A stretch of DNA of 64,000 nucleotides from Prevotella sp. (GCA_024681875.1 JAILAA010000127.1:1-64000); one strand, 5' to 3'. Positions 1-8,189 are shown, counted from the stretch's first letter. The notes: generated from the letters alone by a model not told the origin. Program-made: numbers and translations.

Positions 1-1035
1 ATTTCTCTTACCAGTATCGATGTGTCTGATGACAATAAACACTATATGTCTGAGGAAGGAATATTGTATGACCGCAGGCAACAGTCTGTCGTGAGGACGC
101 CCATTGCAAAAGCCATATCGGAAATCCGCCTGCCAGACAGCGTGAGGAAAATCGGCCCCTGCGCTTTAAAAAAATGCAAGAACCTGAAGGAGGTCATCAT
201 CTCACCACTCTTGGCAGAAATAGGTGATGAGGCTTTCTATAATTGCCAGTCACTTGTGAGTATAAGAATGTCGGACGACGTCGTTTCAGGTAGTGGCATA
301 CACTTTCCTCCTGATATAAAGAGAATCGGCGCTTCTTCATTCTACGGCTGCACTGCCATTGACGACATCCATTTGCCACCTGCCATTGAAGAATATGAAT
401 TTGGGGTCTTTGAAGAATGTCGGAATCTAAAAAGCATCACTATCCCTACAGGATGCAGGGTCATTGGCAACTCCATGTTCAGCTGGTGCAAGAATCTTGA
501 AGAGGTGAACATCCCGGACAGTGTCGTCTGTATTATTGGCCCATGGTCTTTCCTGGGCTGCCTGCATTTGACAAAGATTGACATTCCGCCCACCGTGACG
601 AAATTAGGCTATGGGGCATTCCGCGACTGCCGCCGCCTGGGCAACCTGCGCTTGCCCGACGGCCTTACCGAAATAGAGGGTGAGCTGTTCAACAGTTGCG
701 ACGGCATCACACGTATCGTCATTCCTGAAGGGGTACGCGAGGTGGGCGACAGTGCCATCAGACTATGCAAATCGCTGGAGTTCGTGTCGTTGCCGAGCAC
801 GCTTGAGGAGATTACCTTTGGCGGCTTCGGACAATGTCATCAGCTCCGACTTGTGCAATGCCATTCCAAAAATCCCGATAGCATTTCCATGTCCAAAAGC
901 GCATTCTTGGACATGGATTTAAGGCGCTGCACACTACAAGTGCCCAAAGGAATGGAACAGGTGTATCGCGACCATTTCGTGTTCGGTCTTTTCGGCATAA
1001 TTGAAGGTGTCCTGGATGACAGCCATTCAGATTAA
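1..1035 (+). CDS. BspA-type leucine-rich-repeat protein, C-terminal part (5' end outside window)
   Basis: The frame is open from base 1 with no stop, and the residues before the first possible start (GTG at 22) already fit the repeat pattern, so the true start lies left of the window. The protein is built of about 23-residue LRR_5/BspA units, for example LPDSVRKIGPCALKKCKNL, IPPTVTKLGYGAFRDCRRL and IPEGVREVGDSAIRLCKSL, with the usual IP.sV..Ig..aF..C..L spacing. It ends on a short non-repeat stretch (VPKGMEQVYRDHFVFG) that is the usual cap of these proteins. BspA-like proteins are typically cell-surface or secreted and take part in adhesion or binding; the ligand cannot be told from sequence. 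No type IX secretion tail or anchor is visible at this C-terminus. The promoter of the next gene begins within 20 bases of the stop. Confidence 0.85.
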   Translation: MSLTSIDVSDDNKHYMSEEGILYDRRQQSVVRTPIAKAISEIRLPDSVRKIGPCALKKCKNLKEVIISPLLAEIGDEAFYNCQSLVSIRMSDDVVSGSGIHFPPDIKRIGASSFYGCTAIDDIHLPPAIEEYEFGVFEECRNLKSITIPTGCRVIGNSMFSWCKNLEEVNIPDSVVCIIGPWSFLGCLHLTKIDIPPTVTKLGYGAFRDCRRLGNLRLPDGLTEIEGELFNSCDGITRIVIPEGVREVGDSAIRLCKSLEFVSLPSTLEEITFGGFGQCHQLRLVQCHSKNPDSISMSKSAFLDMDLRRCTLQVPKGMEQVYRDHFVFGLFGIIEGVLDDSHSD

Positions 1036-1051
1036 GATTTTTCGAAAAATA

Positions 1052-1083
1052 TTTGGTAATTCTAAAAAAGATGACTATCTTTG
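1052..1083 (+). promoter_or_regulatory. Bacteroidota-type promoter of higBA
   Basis: TTTGG at 1052 and TATCTTTG at 1076-1083 are separated by the roughly 19-20 bases usual for Bacteroidota sigma-ABfr promoters. The start codon of the toxin gene is 18 bases past the -7 box. Confidence 0.75.
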
Positions 1084-1101
1084 CACCATAATTAGAGACT
1101 A

Positions 1102-1398
1102 ATGAGAATCATAGCAAAGAGTACAATCGTTGCATACTACACCAAGAACCCGCAATCAAAGGCAGCGCTTGAGGACTGGTACGAAAAGACCAAGGCAGCA
1201 GAATGGAAATGCTTCGCCGACATCAAGAAAACCTTCAACAGCGTAGACAGCGTGGGTAACCAGCATTATGTTTTCAACATCAAGGGTAACGACTATCGCT
1301 TAGTGGTGTTGGTATTGTTCACGCCACAGAGAGTATACATCAGATTTGTGGGTACTCACAGAGAATACGATAATATTAAAGATATAAAGAATATTTAG
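1102..1398 (+). CDS. higB: HigB-type mRNA interferase toxin
   Basis: This 98-residue protein matches the HigB_toxin family, the RelE-fold ribosome-dependent mRNases: an N-terminal IAKSTIVAYYTKNPQSKAAL segment, a middle VGNQHYVFNIKGNDYRLVV strand pair and the C-terminal RIYIRFVGTHREYD-like segment, here VYIRFVGTHREYDNI, whose His and Tyr are typical of the active region. Length is normal for the family. It sits three bases before a helix-turn-helix gene in the toxin-first order that defines higBA. Like other such pairs it is probably autoregulated by the antitoxin binding the promoter just upstream. The pair is expected to be cytoplasmic. Confidence 0.88.
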   Translation: MRIIAKSTIVAYYTKNPQSKAALEDWYEKTKAAEWKCFADIKKTFNSVDSVGNQHYVFNIKGNDYRLVVLVLFTPQRVYIRFVGTHREYDNIKDIKNI

Positions 1399-1401
1399 TT
1401 T

Positions 1402-1767
1402 ATGGCACAGATAAAGAACGAGGCAGCTTACAGAGCTGCGCTGAAGAGAATAGACGAGCTGCTTCCGTTGGTGAACGACGATACGCCTACGGATGACAAG
1501 AACTATCTGGAACTCGACATGATTTCAGACATGGTAGAGGAGTACGAGGACATCCATTATCCTATAGGCAAGCCGTCGCTGATTGACGTCATCAAACTGC
1601 GCCTCTACGAGATGGGCCTCACGCAGGCAAAACTGGCTGAGATGCTCGGTCTCAGCAACGCCCGTGTCAGCGAGATTCTCAACGGCAAGAGCGAGCCGTC
1701 GCTGAAAATAGGCAGGGAGCTGAGCCGCAAGCTCAATATCGACCCAGCCATCGTTCTCGGCGTCTGA
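1402..1767 (+). CDS. higA: HigA-type antitoxin with XRE helix-turn-helix
   Basis: This 121-residue protein begins with an acidic helical segment (ELLPLVNDDTPTDDKNYLELD) that would contact the toxin. It carries a clear XRE/Cro-C1 helix-turn-helix at about residues 63-118: IKLRLYEMGLTQAKLAEMLG followed by LSNARVSEILNGKSEPSLKI. The long N-terminal part before the HTH is typical of the Bacteroidota higA group. It would neutralise HigB and repress the shared promoter. The strong hairpin after it ends the operon. Confidence 0.88.
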   Translation: MAQIKNEAAYRAALKRIDELLPLVNDDTPTDDKNYLELDMISDMVEEYEDIHYPIGKPSLIDVIKLRLYEMGLTQAKLAEMLGLSNARVSEILNGKSEPSLKIGRELSRKLNIDPAIVLGV

Positions 1768-1791
1768 GCGGCTCTGCTATCGGTCAAAACA

Positions 1792-1831
1792 TGGGCAGCG
1801 ATGAACGGCTTCTACCCGTCATCGCTGCCCA
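1792..1831. terminator. Bidirectional terminator hairpin between higA and the minus-strand trio
   Basis: A perfect 13-base stem (TGGGCAGCGATGA at 1792-1804 with its complement at 1819-1831) encloses a 14-base loop and is followed by an AT-rich stretch. It lies between convergent genes and can serve both. Confidence 0.75.
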
Positions 1832-1872
1832 CATTATTTATTTATGGACACTACTGTCTTATGCTTGCTACC

Positions 1873-2349
1873 TTATCGCGTGCTGACGCTCATCAGGTGC
1901 GCCCGCTCGTATTCCTTGATGCCGCGGACAATGCGGTCACACACTTGCTCAACTTCTTTGTACTTGGCTATGGCAGCCTCAACAAGAATAACGCCGGCGA
2001 TGGCGCCGACTATAGCGCCGATTTCCTTGAAGAAGTGGTAGCCGACGGAACCACCAACCACAAGACCTACAATCCAGAGCGCTATGGCAAGAATGCCTAA
2101 ACTCATGTCGTAGTAGACGGTTATCCTGTACCTATTGGAATCCACTTGGTCGACATTGTAGTGTATGGTGTACTTCTCCATTAGCAGCCTGTTGTAGATA
2201 GCTCGGTGACTTATGATGTCGTATTCCGACGGGATGCACTTCTCTATTTCTTCCAGGATTTTGTCCTTTGAGGGCAGTGTGCGCTCGTTGTTAGATACGA
2301 AATAGACCTCTTCGGCTTCCTTGGCCTCAAAATATTTTGACTTTGCCAT
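1873..2349 (-). CDS. Small membrane protein of unknown function
   Basis: This 158-residue protein has a charged N-terminal half (residues 1-80, with motifs such as KDKILEEIEKCIP). It continues into two adjacent membrane segments, about residues 85-105 (LGILAIALWIVGLVVGGSVGY) and 110-125 (IGAIVGAIAGVILVE), and a charged C-terminal tail. The glycine-rich second segment could be a membrane hairpin. It is the last gene of a three-gene minus-strand unit and starts three bases after the stop of the preceding membrane protein, so the two are probably made together. I do not recognise the family. Confidence 0.65.
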   Translation of the reverse strand: MAKSKYFEAKEAEEVYFVSNNERTLPSKDKILEEIEKCIPSEYDIISHRAIYNRLLMEKYTIHYNVDQVDSNRYRITVYYDMSLGILAIALWIVGLVVGGSVGYHFFKEIGAIVGAIAGVILVEAAIAKYKEVEQVCDRIVRGIKEYERAHLMSVSTR

Positions 2350-2352
2350 GTT

Positions 2353-2847
2353 CTAATACTTTCCTTTCTTGATTTCTTTGATGATCTCATTCATTTCGTA
2401 TGAAAAATAGGCGGCGACGGCAAGGCCGGCGCAGTAGACAAACGGCCCCCACCAGAAGGCCAGCTTTGTGGGGTGCCCACTGATAGCCGTGGACAATGCG
2501 CCCTGCTTCCCACTCGACACATAAGCGTCGACGAAGAACTTGCCAGATGTCAGGAATATGACAAGGGCGATGACGGCAATGGCCGCAGGGAACGTAAAGT
2601 TGAATGGTTGCATGTCGCTGTCACTGTATGTAGAATCGTTCTTGAAATATCGCCAGGCAAACAAGCCCAGTCCTATTGCTGCAACGGCAGCAAAAGCGTA
2701 AGTGTAGGGAATGTTGTAGCCTGAGAAATTTGCCCTGTGTGATGACAGGAAAGGCAGCACGACAATGCCTGCTCCTGCTATGACGTAAGCCCATGCAATG
2801 ACTTTTGCGCGCTGCGCGTACTTCGCTTCGTAGTTATGTCTTTCCAT
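2353..2847 (-). CDS. Multi-pass membrane protein of unknown function
   Basis: The chosen start is the ATG at 2847 (MERHNYEAKYAQRAKVIAWAY). It lies 10 bases after the preceding stop, whereas an upstream start at 2907 would overlap the previous gene by about 50 bases. The 164-residue protein has four hydrophobic segments: AKVIAWAYVIAGAGIVVLPF, a second around AYAFAAVAAIGLGLFAW, a third around FPAAIAVIALVIFL, and a last around WWGPFVYCAGLAVAAYF. It ends in a basic tail (EIIKEIKKGKY). No catalytic motif is visible. It is the middle gene of the trio and may form a membrane complex with its neighbours; that is inference only. Confidence 0.65.
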   Translation of the reverse strand: MERHNYEAKYAQRAKVIAWAYVIAGAGIVVLPFLSSHRANFSGYNIPYTYAFAAVAAIGLGLFAWRYFKNDSTYSDSDMQPFNFTFPAAIAVIALVIFLTSGKFFVDAYVSSGKQGALSTAISGHPTKLAFWWGPFVYCAGLAVAAYFSYEMNEIIKEIKKGKY

Positions 2848-2857
2848 GGCGTAATAC

Positions 2858-3310
2858 TTATTCTGAATAGGTAATGGTACGCGTAGCCGATTCGTAGGTG
2901 TTGTCACGCATGAGGTGCTCTACCTCTTTCTCAAACCAAATCTCGTAAGTGTTCCGCCCCTTGCAGTAGATGACAGCCTTGAAAGGAACATCATTATGGT
3001 TTGTCCAGCCACTGTAGGAATGTTTGCCCTTGATTCGGATGACAGTCTCATCGTCATTCTTTCCTGTAATTTCCACCATGGCAAGGCTGTTCTTCTTGTA
3101 GGTCAGGTCGAAGCAGCCATTGTAGAAAGACTGGCACCAGCTCTCCAACAGTCTTTCGTAGAAGCGGACGTTCCTTTGGCACTCGTCGGTACGGAGGACG
3201 ACACAGGCGTCCTCACTGTCCGACGCAACAGGTGTGACGGCTGACACATTCAGTGACAGGCCGATGGCTGCAACGAATGTTGCAACAACGAGAAATCTCT
3301 TTGAAATCAT
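2858..3310 (-). CDS. Secreted protein of unknown function with signal peptide
   Basis: This 150-residue protein starts with a typical signal peptide (MISKRFLVVATFVAAIGLSL, cleavage likely after NVSA). The mature part has four cysteines in its N-terminal half, including C in ACVVLRTDEC and WCQSFYNGC, which suggests disulfides in the periplasm or outside. The rest is beta-rich. It is the first gene of the trio and starts beside the palindromic spacer at 3.36 kb, so that structure lies in or near its 5' region. No family was recognised. Confidence 0.65.
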   Translation of the reverse strand: MISKRFLVVATFVAAIGLSLNVSAVTPVASDSEDACVVLRTDECQRNVRFYERLLESWCQSFYNGCFDLTYKKNSLAMVEITGKNDDETVIRIKGKHSYSGWTNHNDVPFKAVIYCKGRNTYEIWFEKEVEHLMRDNTYESATRTITYSE

Positions 3311-3362
3311 TTCTTTTGTTTTTGAGGGAATAAGAAAAGGGCGTCAACCATCCGATTGCTTA

Positions 3363-3488
3363 TTCCTATTTCTGGTACCGCCATGTAACCTTGCAACTAA
3401 ACAAGCAAGAACAGTTCACGCCCAGCGGACGTGAACCTTCTGAACTGCTTGCTCCCAGTTGCGAATTTTGGCGGTTTCGAAATAGGAG
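3363..3488. repeat. Large nested palindrome, about 120 bases
   Basis: Successive inverted-repeat arms nest inside one another: CCTATTTC (3365-3372) with GAAATAGG (3479-3486), CCGCCA (3378) with TGGCGG (3469), GCAACT (3393) with AGTTGC (3457), and AGCAAG (3404) with CTTGCT (3448). At the tip CAGTTCA (3412) can pair with TGAACTG (3441), or GTTCACG (3414) with CGTGAAC (3430), giving two mutually exclusive folds. It lies between divergent genes and outside any coding frame. It could be a structured RNA, a folded recombination site or the remnant of a mobile element. Confidence 0.7.
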
Positions 3489-3750
3489 AGACAAGAGCAG
3501 AAAGCTCAAGTTTCTAAAAAGTGTGACGGACGGGGGCGACGCACAATTCCTATTCGGGTTAATAAATTAGAATTGTTTGTTAAGTCCCCTTGGGCGAGCC
3601 GCGCTTAGCGCAGCATTAAGTCCCCGTTTTGTTCTGTCGCTATGTCATAGTTGTTATTGTTGTTTGTTGTTATTTGGTTCGTTTTGTCAATTTCAACACG
3701 GCAAAGATAGTGAATTGTTTTGGAACGAACAAGAAAAAGGAGGGGAAATA
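3489..3750. other. Gene-free spacer with further small inverted repeats
   Basis: No convincing coding frame is present. ACAATTC at 3543 pairs with GAATTGT at 3571, and TTAAGTCCCC occurs twice (about 3580 and 3617) around a GCGCTTAGCGC palindrome. This looks like a continuation of the structured spacer. Confidence 0.5.
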
Positions 3751-3782
3751 TTTGGAGAAATGAGGAAATTGTCGTAATTTTA
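3751..3782 (+). promoter_or_regulatory. Promoter of the GH43 gene
   Basis: TTTGG at 3751 and TAATTTTA at 3775-3782 have the usual 19-base spacing, with the start codon 20 bases further on. The -7 box lacks the final G of TAnnTTTG, so the promoter may be weak or regulated. Confidence 0.55.
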
Positions 3783-3802
3783 CGCCCAAAACCGAAAACA
3801 AG

Positions 3803-5443
3803 ATGAATAAGATTGTGAAAATAATGGTTGCAGCTGTCTGCTGCACAGCAATGGCCACGTCATGCGCCACAAAGACAAGTGAAATGAACCAGAGTGAACT
3901 AACAACGCCAGGCAACCCTTACATGCCGCTGTGGGAGCATATTCCCGACGGCGAGCCCTACGTGTTTGAAGATCCCGACCAGCCCGGCAAGTACCGTGTC
4001 TATGTCTATGGCTCGCACGACGACCTCATCACCGAATACTGCGGTCGCGATCAAGTGGTGTGGTCGGCCTCGGTCGACAGCCTGAACAACTGGCGCTACG
4101 ACGGCACCATCCTCGTGGTGGACAAGAACCGCGACGGCAAGCCCTTCGACAAGGCCGACGTGCTTTATGCTCCCGACGTGACGCTGGTGACCGATGCCAA
4201 CGGCAAGAAGACATATTATCTCTTCCCCAACGACCAGAGTTGGGGACGCAATGGACTGATAGCGAAGAGCGACCGTCCCGACGGGCCTTTCGTGGTGTGC
4301 AACTGGAGCAAGGAGAATCCTGATCAGGCAGACGGTGTGCTGCAGTTCGACCCCGCTGTGTTTGTCGACGACGACGGTCGCGTCTACGGATACTGGGGCT
4401 TCGAGCGCTCGATGGCTGCCGAGCTCGACCCTCAGACGATGGCTACCGTCAAGCCTGGAACCGAGGTGGTGGAGGACATGATTTCGGGCCGCAATCAGGA
4501 AGGCCGCTTCAAGTTCTTCGAGGCCAGCAGCATCCGCAAAATCAAGGACAAGTACGTCTTCATCTACAGCCGCTTCACCGAGGAGGGCGAGTTCGGCCTG
4601 CCCTCATCGAACTATACGCTGGCCTACGCCTACAGCAACCATCCGCTCGGTCCTTGGACCTACGGCGGCACCATCATCGACGGACGCGGACGCGAAATCA
4701 ATGAACAGGGCGACACAATTGCTTCAGCTGTGCCCGACGGCAACACGCACGGCTCCATCTGCGAAATCAACGGACAGTGGTATGTGTTCTATCACCGTCA
4801 GACCGGCACCAACGAGTATGCCCGTCAGGCGATGGTGGCTCCCATCGAGGTGAAAGTGGAAGAGGGCGAAGGCGGCAAGGTGGAGATCAGCGAAGGCGAG
4901 TACAACTCGTGTGGTTTCTCACTGCAGGGCCTCAACCCCTTTGAGCGCCACTCGGCCGGTATTGCCTGCTGGACGACGGGTCCGAAGCCGGCTGTTCACG
5001 AATGGCCCAACAACACATTCTACGGCTCGTATGTTGCTGCTACCTACGGCACCGATGACCGCTTCGAAGCGCCTTACGACCTGCGCAACAACACCAATCC
5101 TGTAGTGAACAACACCAACGGTTCCATCGTGGGCTACAAGTATTTCCTCTTCGATGGCGACAAGCTGACCGGCGATTTAGAGTTCTGTGTCACGCTCATT
5201 CCCGAGGGCGCCGACGGCACCATCGAGGTGTGGGCCGACCGCCCCTGGGCTTCGCAGGGTGGCAAGAAGATTGGCGCCATCGAGCTGAAGGCCGACATGC
5301 CTCAGGAGTCCACCGAGCTGACCACACCCATCGACAATGCCTCAGAGCTGAGCGGCAGGCACGCCATCTTCTTTAAGTTCTTTGCCAAGCAGGAGGGTGA
5401 AGAGAAGTCGCTCTGCACCCTTGAAAGTCTGGAGTTCAAATAA
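3803..5443 (+). CDS. GH43-family glycoside hydrolase, lipoprotein
   Basis: This 546-residue protein has a lipoprotein signal (MVAAVCCTAMATSC, acylated Cys at 21) and is predicted to be membrane anchored. The five-bladed beta-propeller of GH43 covers about residues 45-350: the Asp in VFEDPDQPG (57) is a candidate base, APDV (Asp125) fits the pKa-modulating Asp, and KFFEASSIRK (Glu240) fits the general acid. The rest of the blade pattern follows (FDPAVFVDDDGRVYGYWG, GSICEINGQWYVFYHRQ). The C-terminal 170 residues form a beta-sandwich with carbohydrate-binding-module character. GH43 enzymes remove arabinose, xylose or galactose from plant glycans; the specificity is not clear. It converges with the GH2 gene with a single base between stop codons. 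Confidence 0.82.
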   Translation: MNKIVKIMVAAVCCTAMATSCATKTSEMNQSELTTPGNPYMPLWEHIPDGEPYVFEDPDQPGKYRVYVYGSHDDLITEYCGRDQVVWSASVDSLNNWRYDGTILVVDKNRDGKPFDKADVLYAPDVTLVTDANGKKTYYLFPNDQSWGRNGLIAKSDRPDGPFVVCNWSKENPDQADGVLQFDPAVFVDDDGRVYGYWGFERSMAAELDPQTMATVKPGTEVVEDMISGRNQEGRFKFFEASSIRKIKDKYVFIYSRFTEEGEFGLPSSNYTLAYAYSNHPLGPWTYGGTIIDGRGREINEQGDTIASAVPDGNTHGSICEINGQWYVFYHRQTGTNEYARQAMVAPIEVKVEEGEGGKVEISEGEYNSCGFSLQGLNPFERHSAGIACWTTGPKPAVHEWPNNTFYGSYVAATYGTDDRFEAPYDLRNNTNPVVNNTNGSIVGYKYFLFDGDKLTGDLEFCVTLIPEGADGTIEVWADRPWASQGGKKIGAIELKADMPQESTELTTPIDNASELSGRHAIFFKFFAKQEGEEKSLCTLESLEFK

Positions 5444-5444
5444 A

Positions 5445-8000
5445 TCAGAAATTGACTTGAGCGTCCTGCAGGTAGGGTGATGTGGCACGGACAGTGACGG
5501 GCTGCCCCTCTATGGGCTGGACGTAGGCAACAAGGCGGCCGCCGTTGACACGCAGCTGCTGATTGGGCCAGTAAGCGGGAGCGCGGCGTGGAGCAGTGCT
5601 CCCGTTTGCATTTCCATTCTCCATTCCCAGCAGTCGACCTCCCTGCACAAAGAGCGTCACCATGTTGTCGGCGTCCTTTACAAGATTGCCCTGTTCGTCG
5701 ACGACTTCGACGAAGACGTGCATCCGTCCGTCGGTGGTCAAGCGCAATGCGGCGGGCCTGCCGGCAGTCTTCAACTCGTATGCAGCGCCATTGTCGGCTT
5801 CACAACGTAATGTACCGGGCTGATAGTCCACATCGCAGTAGAGGATGCCAGTGTCCTCGTGGCGCTGCATCGTCACGTCGAGTGGCTGGCCGTTGAGGAA
5901 AAGGAGTGCGCTGCCAGCGTTGGTGTAGCAGACCACGCGAACACGGTCACCCTCGTTATAGTTCCACGTGTCGGAGGCATAGGGATGAGGGGGCTGGGAA
6001 CGGCCTCCTCTTCGTCCTCCACGGGTGGCATTAGAGGCAGGGCCTATCCTATAGCTACCGAGATAGCATACGGGCTGCTCGCTCCACAGCGAGGCACGAT
6101 ACCAGCCGAGTGGCTTGCGCTGTCCTGCCAGGTCGAGCAGTCCTGCGGTGCTGCCGCGGGCAGGCCAAGTTCCGCTCTCTCCCAAGTAATCGATGCCCGT
6201 CCATAGGAACTGTCCGAAGATGAAGTCGCGGTCGGTGACGGCCTTCCAGGCAGGTAGGTCGTGACGGTTCTCCGAGCCGTAGAGGACGCGCTGCGGATAG
6301 GTCTTGTGGTCTTCGTCGTAGCGACTCTCGGTATAGTTGTAGCCCACCACGTCGACTGCTTCGGGATAGGCCGTCTGATTCGACATCACCACGCCGGCCA
6401 AAGCACCTGTCGTGGGGCGCGAGGCATCGATGTCCTTCACAATCTTGGCCAGTCGCTGGGCGATGATGCCGATACGCATGGCGTCAGGCTGACCAGGCTT
6501 GTAGCCGCCGTACATCGGCTGCGTAAAGCCTGAACCGTCACCATCGAGCACGGGATGCGTGTAGGGGTCGTTGGGATAGTCCACCTCATTGCCGATGCTC
6601 CAGAGGAAGACGCAGGGATGGCAGCGGTCGCGGCGCACCATGTCGGCCACGTCACGGTCAATCCATTCCTCGAAATAGGTATAGGTGCCCTCGAAGCCTG
6701 GACGTCCTTGATTCCAGCCCTTCATCCACTTACGCTTCGGAAACTCCCATTCGTCTGAGGCCTCGTCCATCACCAGCATTCCTTCCTCGTCGCAGATGTC
6801 GTAGAGAGCTGGAGCATGGGGATTGTGGCTCATGCGCAAGGCATTGACGCCGATGGCCTTGAGTTCGCGCACGCGGCGGCGCCACACCTCGGCAGGCACG
6901 GCGGTGCCCAGCACGCCCGCGTCGTCATGCACGCAAACGCCCTTCACCTTCATCCATTTCCCGTTGAGGGCAAAGCCTTTCGTAGGCGAGAACTCCAAAG
7001 TGCGCAGCCCTGCTTTCACAACTGACTGGTCGCCGTTGCTGAGCTTTGTGGTAAGGGTGTAGAGATAGGGATTGTCGAGCGACCAGCGCTGGGGATTCTT
7101 CACAATGAGCTTCACAGTCTTCTTCTCCTGCGAACCAATAGCAGTAGTGGCCTTCGCCACCACGTTTCCGTCGCCATCCATCAGCTCCACAGTCGCGGAA
7201 AAACTATCTCCTCCCCTCCCTACAAGGGAGGGGTTGGGGGGGGGTCTGTTGGGGGAGAGTCTGTTGGGGGAGAGTCTTCTCTCATCTGTCGTCTCCACAT
7301 CCACCTCTATCTCTGCTTTCGTGTCCGAAATCTTTTTCAGTCGATAGGCCGTCCCCCACAAGGCCAGGTGCACATCGGGAGCGCTGACGAGCCACACGTT
7401 GCGGTAGATGCCCGAGCCAGTATACCATCGGCTGTCGGCCTCGGCGGAGTGGTCGACACGCACGACCAGCACGTTCTGCCCGTCGCTGCGCAGATAGGGT
7501 GTCAAATCATAGAGGAACGATGCGAAGCCGCTGGGGCGCTTGCCTAAAAGATGTCCGTTGAGATAGACCTCTGAGTGGTTGTAGACGCCCTCGAAGTAGA
7601 TAAAAAGAGACTCTCCCCCAGCCCCTCCCTTGTAGGGAGGGGAGTAATTACCTCGCAAGCCCGCGTTATCTGTCGTGGGAGTATCTTCTCCCCTCCCTGC
7701 AGGGAGGGGTAGGGCCTTTCTATACCACGCCACGCCTCCTGGCAGGTAGCCTTGACAGCTTCCTTTGTCGGGCGACATGGGTTGTTCTATGCTCCAATCA
7801 TGCGGCAGAGAGACGCGCCGCCATCGGGAGTCGTCGAAGTCGGGATTCTTCATGTCGGGCGATTCCGACACGTTCCAGGCGCTGTCTACAAGCAGGAAAC
7901 GCCAGTCGTCGTTCAGCAGCTCTGCATGGCCGAAAGACACTTGAGCATGGGCCTTTCCAAGGAGAAAGGCAAATAAAGTCAGGGTCAATAGTCTTTTCAT
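5445..8000 (-). CDS. GH2-family beta-galactosidase-like enzyme with two in-frame repeat insertions
   Basis: This 851-residue protein has a signal peptide (MKRLLTLTLFAFLLGKAHAQ). The domains are in GH2 order: sugar-binding sandwich (DDWRFLL, VAWYRKALPLP, IYFEGVYNHSEVYLNG), immunoglobulin-like domain, then the TIM barrel (RMSHNPHAPALYDICDEEGM). The acid/base Glu is in SIGNEVDYP at about residue 470 and the nucleophile region is near FGQFLWTGIDYLGE. Late beta domains follow. Two stretches are foreign to the family: about residues 95-131 and 241-264 are encoded by the G/C-rich palindromic repeat and replace loops in the first and second beta domains. The frame and all core motifs are intact, so the enzyme is probably active. 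Partners and substrate are unknown; beta-galactosidase or a related exo-activity is most likely. Confidence 0.88.
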   Translation of the reverse strand: MKRLLTLTLFAFLLGKAHAQVSFGHAELLNDDWRFLLVDSAWNVSESPDMKNPDFDDSRWRRVSLPHDWSIEQPMSPDKGSCQGYLPGGVAWYRKALPLPAGRGEDTPTTDNAGLRGNYSPPYKGGAGGESLFIYFEGVYNHSEVYLNGHLLGKRPSGFASFLYDLTPYLRSDGQNVLVVRVDHSAEADSRWYTGSGIYRNVWLVSAPDVHLALWGTAYRLKKISDTKAEIEVDVETTDERRLSPNRLSPNRPPPNPSLVGRGGDSFSATVELMDGDGNVVAKATTAIGSQEKKTVKLIVKNPQRWSLDNPYLYTLTTKLSNGDQSVVKAGLRTLEFSPTKGFALNGKWMKVKGVCVHDDAGVLGTAVPAEVWRRRVRELKAIGVNALRMSHNPHAPALYDICDEEGMLVMDEASDEWEFPKRKWMKGWNQGRPGFEGTYTYFEEWIDRDVADMVRRDRCHPCVFLWSIGNEVDYPNDPYTHPVLDGDGSGFTQPMYGGYKPGQPDAMRIGIIAQRLAKIVKDIDASRPTTGALAGVVMSNQTAYPEAVDVVGYNYTESRYDEDHKTYPQRVLYGSENRHDLPAWKAVTDRDFIFGQFLWTGIDYLGESGTWPARGSTAGLLDLAGQRKPLGWYRASLWSEQPVCYLGSYRIGPASNATRGGRRGGRSQPPHPYASDTWNYNEGDRVRVVCYTNAGSALLFLNGQPLDVTMQRHEDTGILYCDVDYQPGTLRCEADNGAAYELKTAGRPAALRLTTDGRMHVFVEVVDEQGNLVKDADNMVTLFVQGGRLLGMENGNANGSTAPRRAPAYWPNQQLRVNGGRLVAYVQPIEGQPVTVRATSPYLQDAQVNF
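7208..7276. repeat. In-frame palindromic repeat (single arm plus short direct repeats) in GH2
   Basis: CCCCTCCC-TACAA-GGGAGGGG at 7213-7233 is followed by two copies of GTCTGTTGGGGGAGA. On the coding strand it reads PNPSLVGRGG after two LSPNR units. Confidence 0.8.
7607..7716. repeat. In-frame palindromic repeat (complete two-arm form) in GH2
   Basis: Arm one (CCCCTCCCTTGTAGGGAGGGG) runs from about 7622 and the inverted arm (CCCTCCCTGCAGGGAGGG) from about 7691. The spacer carries AATTACCTCGCAAGCCCG, shared with copies at 29.5 and 35.7 kb. It encodes a loop ending in SPPYKGGAGGES. Confidence 0.85.
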
Positions 8001-8068
8001 GTTGGTGTGGTTTTGTATAATATAATAGGTGAGTCTACTTGAAAAAGTGGTTTCTGCCGTGAACTTAT

Positions 8069-8189
8069 GCGCAGCCCCTCCCCTTCTTTGTAGGGGAGGG
8101 GTTAGGGGTGGGGTCAGTATTTCTTCGCTGACAGGATATTACAGACCCCACCCCTGCCCCTCCCCTTGAGGGGCGGGGAGTGGCTGCGC
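8069..8189. repeat. Intergenic palindromic repeat, two-arm form with GCGCAGCC ends
   Basis: GCGCAGCC at 8069-8076 and GGCTGCGC at 8182-8189 bound two hairpin arms; GGGGTGGGGTC pairs with GACCCCACCCC across the centre. It lies upstream of the GH2 gene and is the same family as the copies inside coding sequences. Confidence 0.85.

Noticed and set aside
3363..3488. Integron attC-like site
   Set aside because: The palindrome has the size but lacks the conserved RYYYAAC and GTTRRRY ends, and no integrase gene is in the window.
5443..5447. Terminator between GH43 and GH2 genes
   Set aside because: The two stop codons are separated by one base and no hairpin is present; the genes apparently overlap in their transcript ends.
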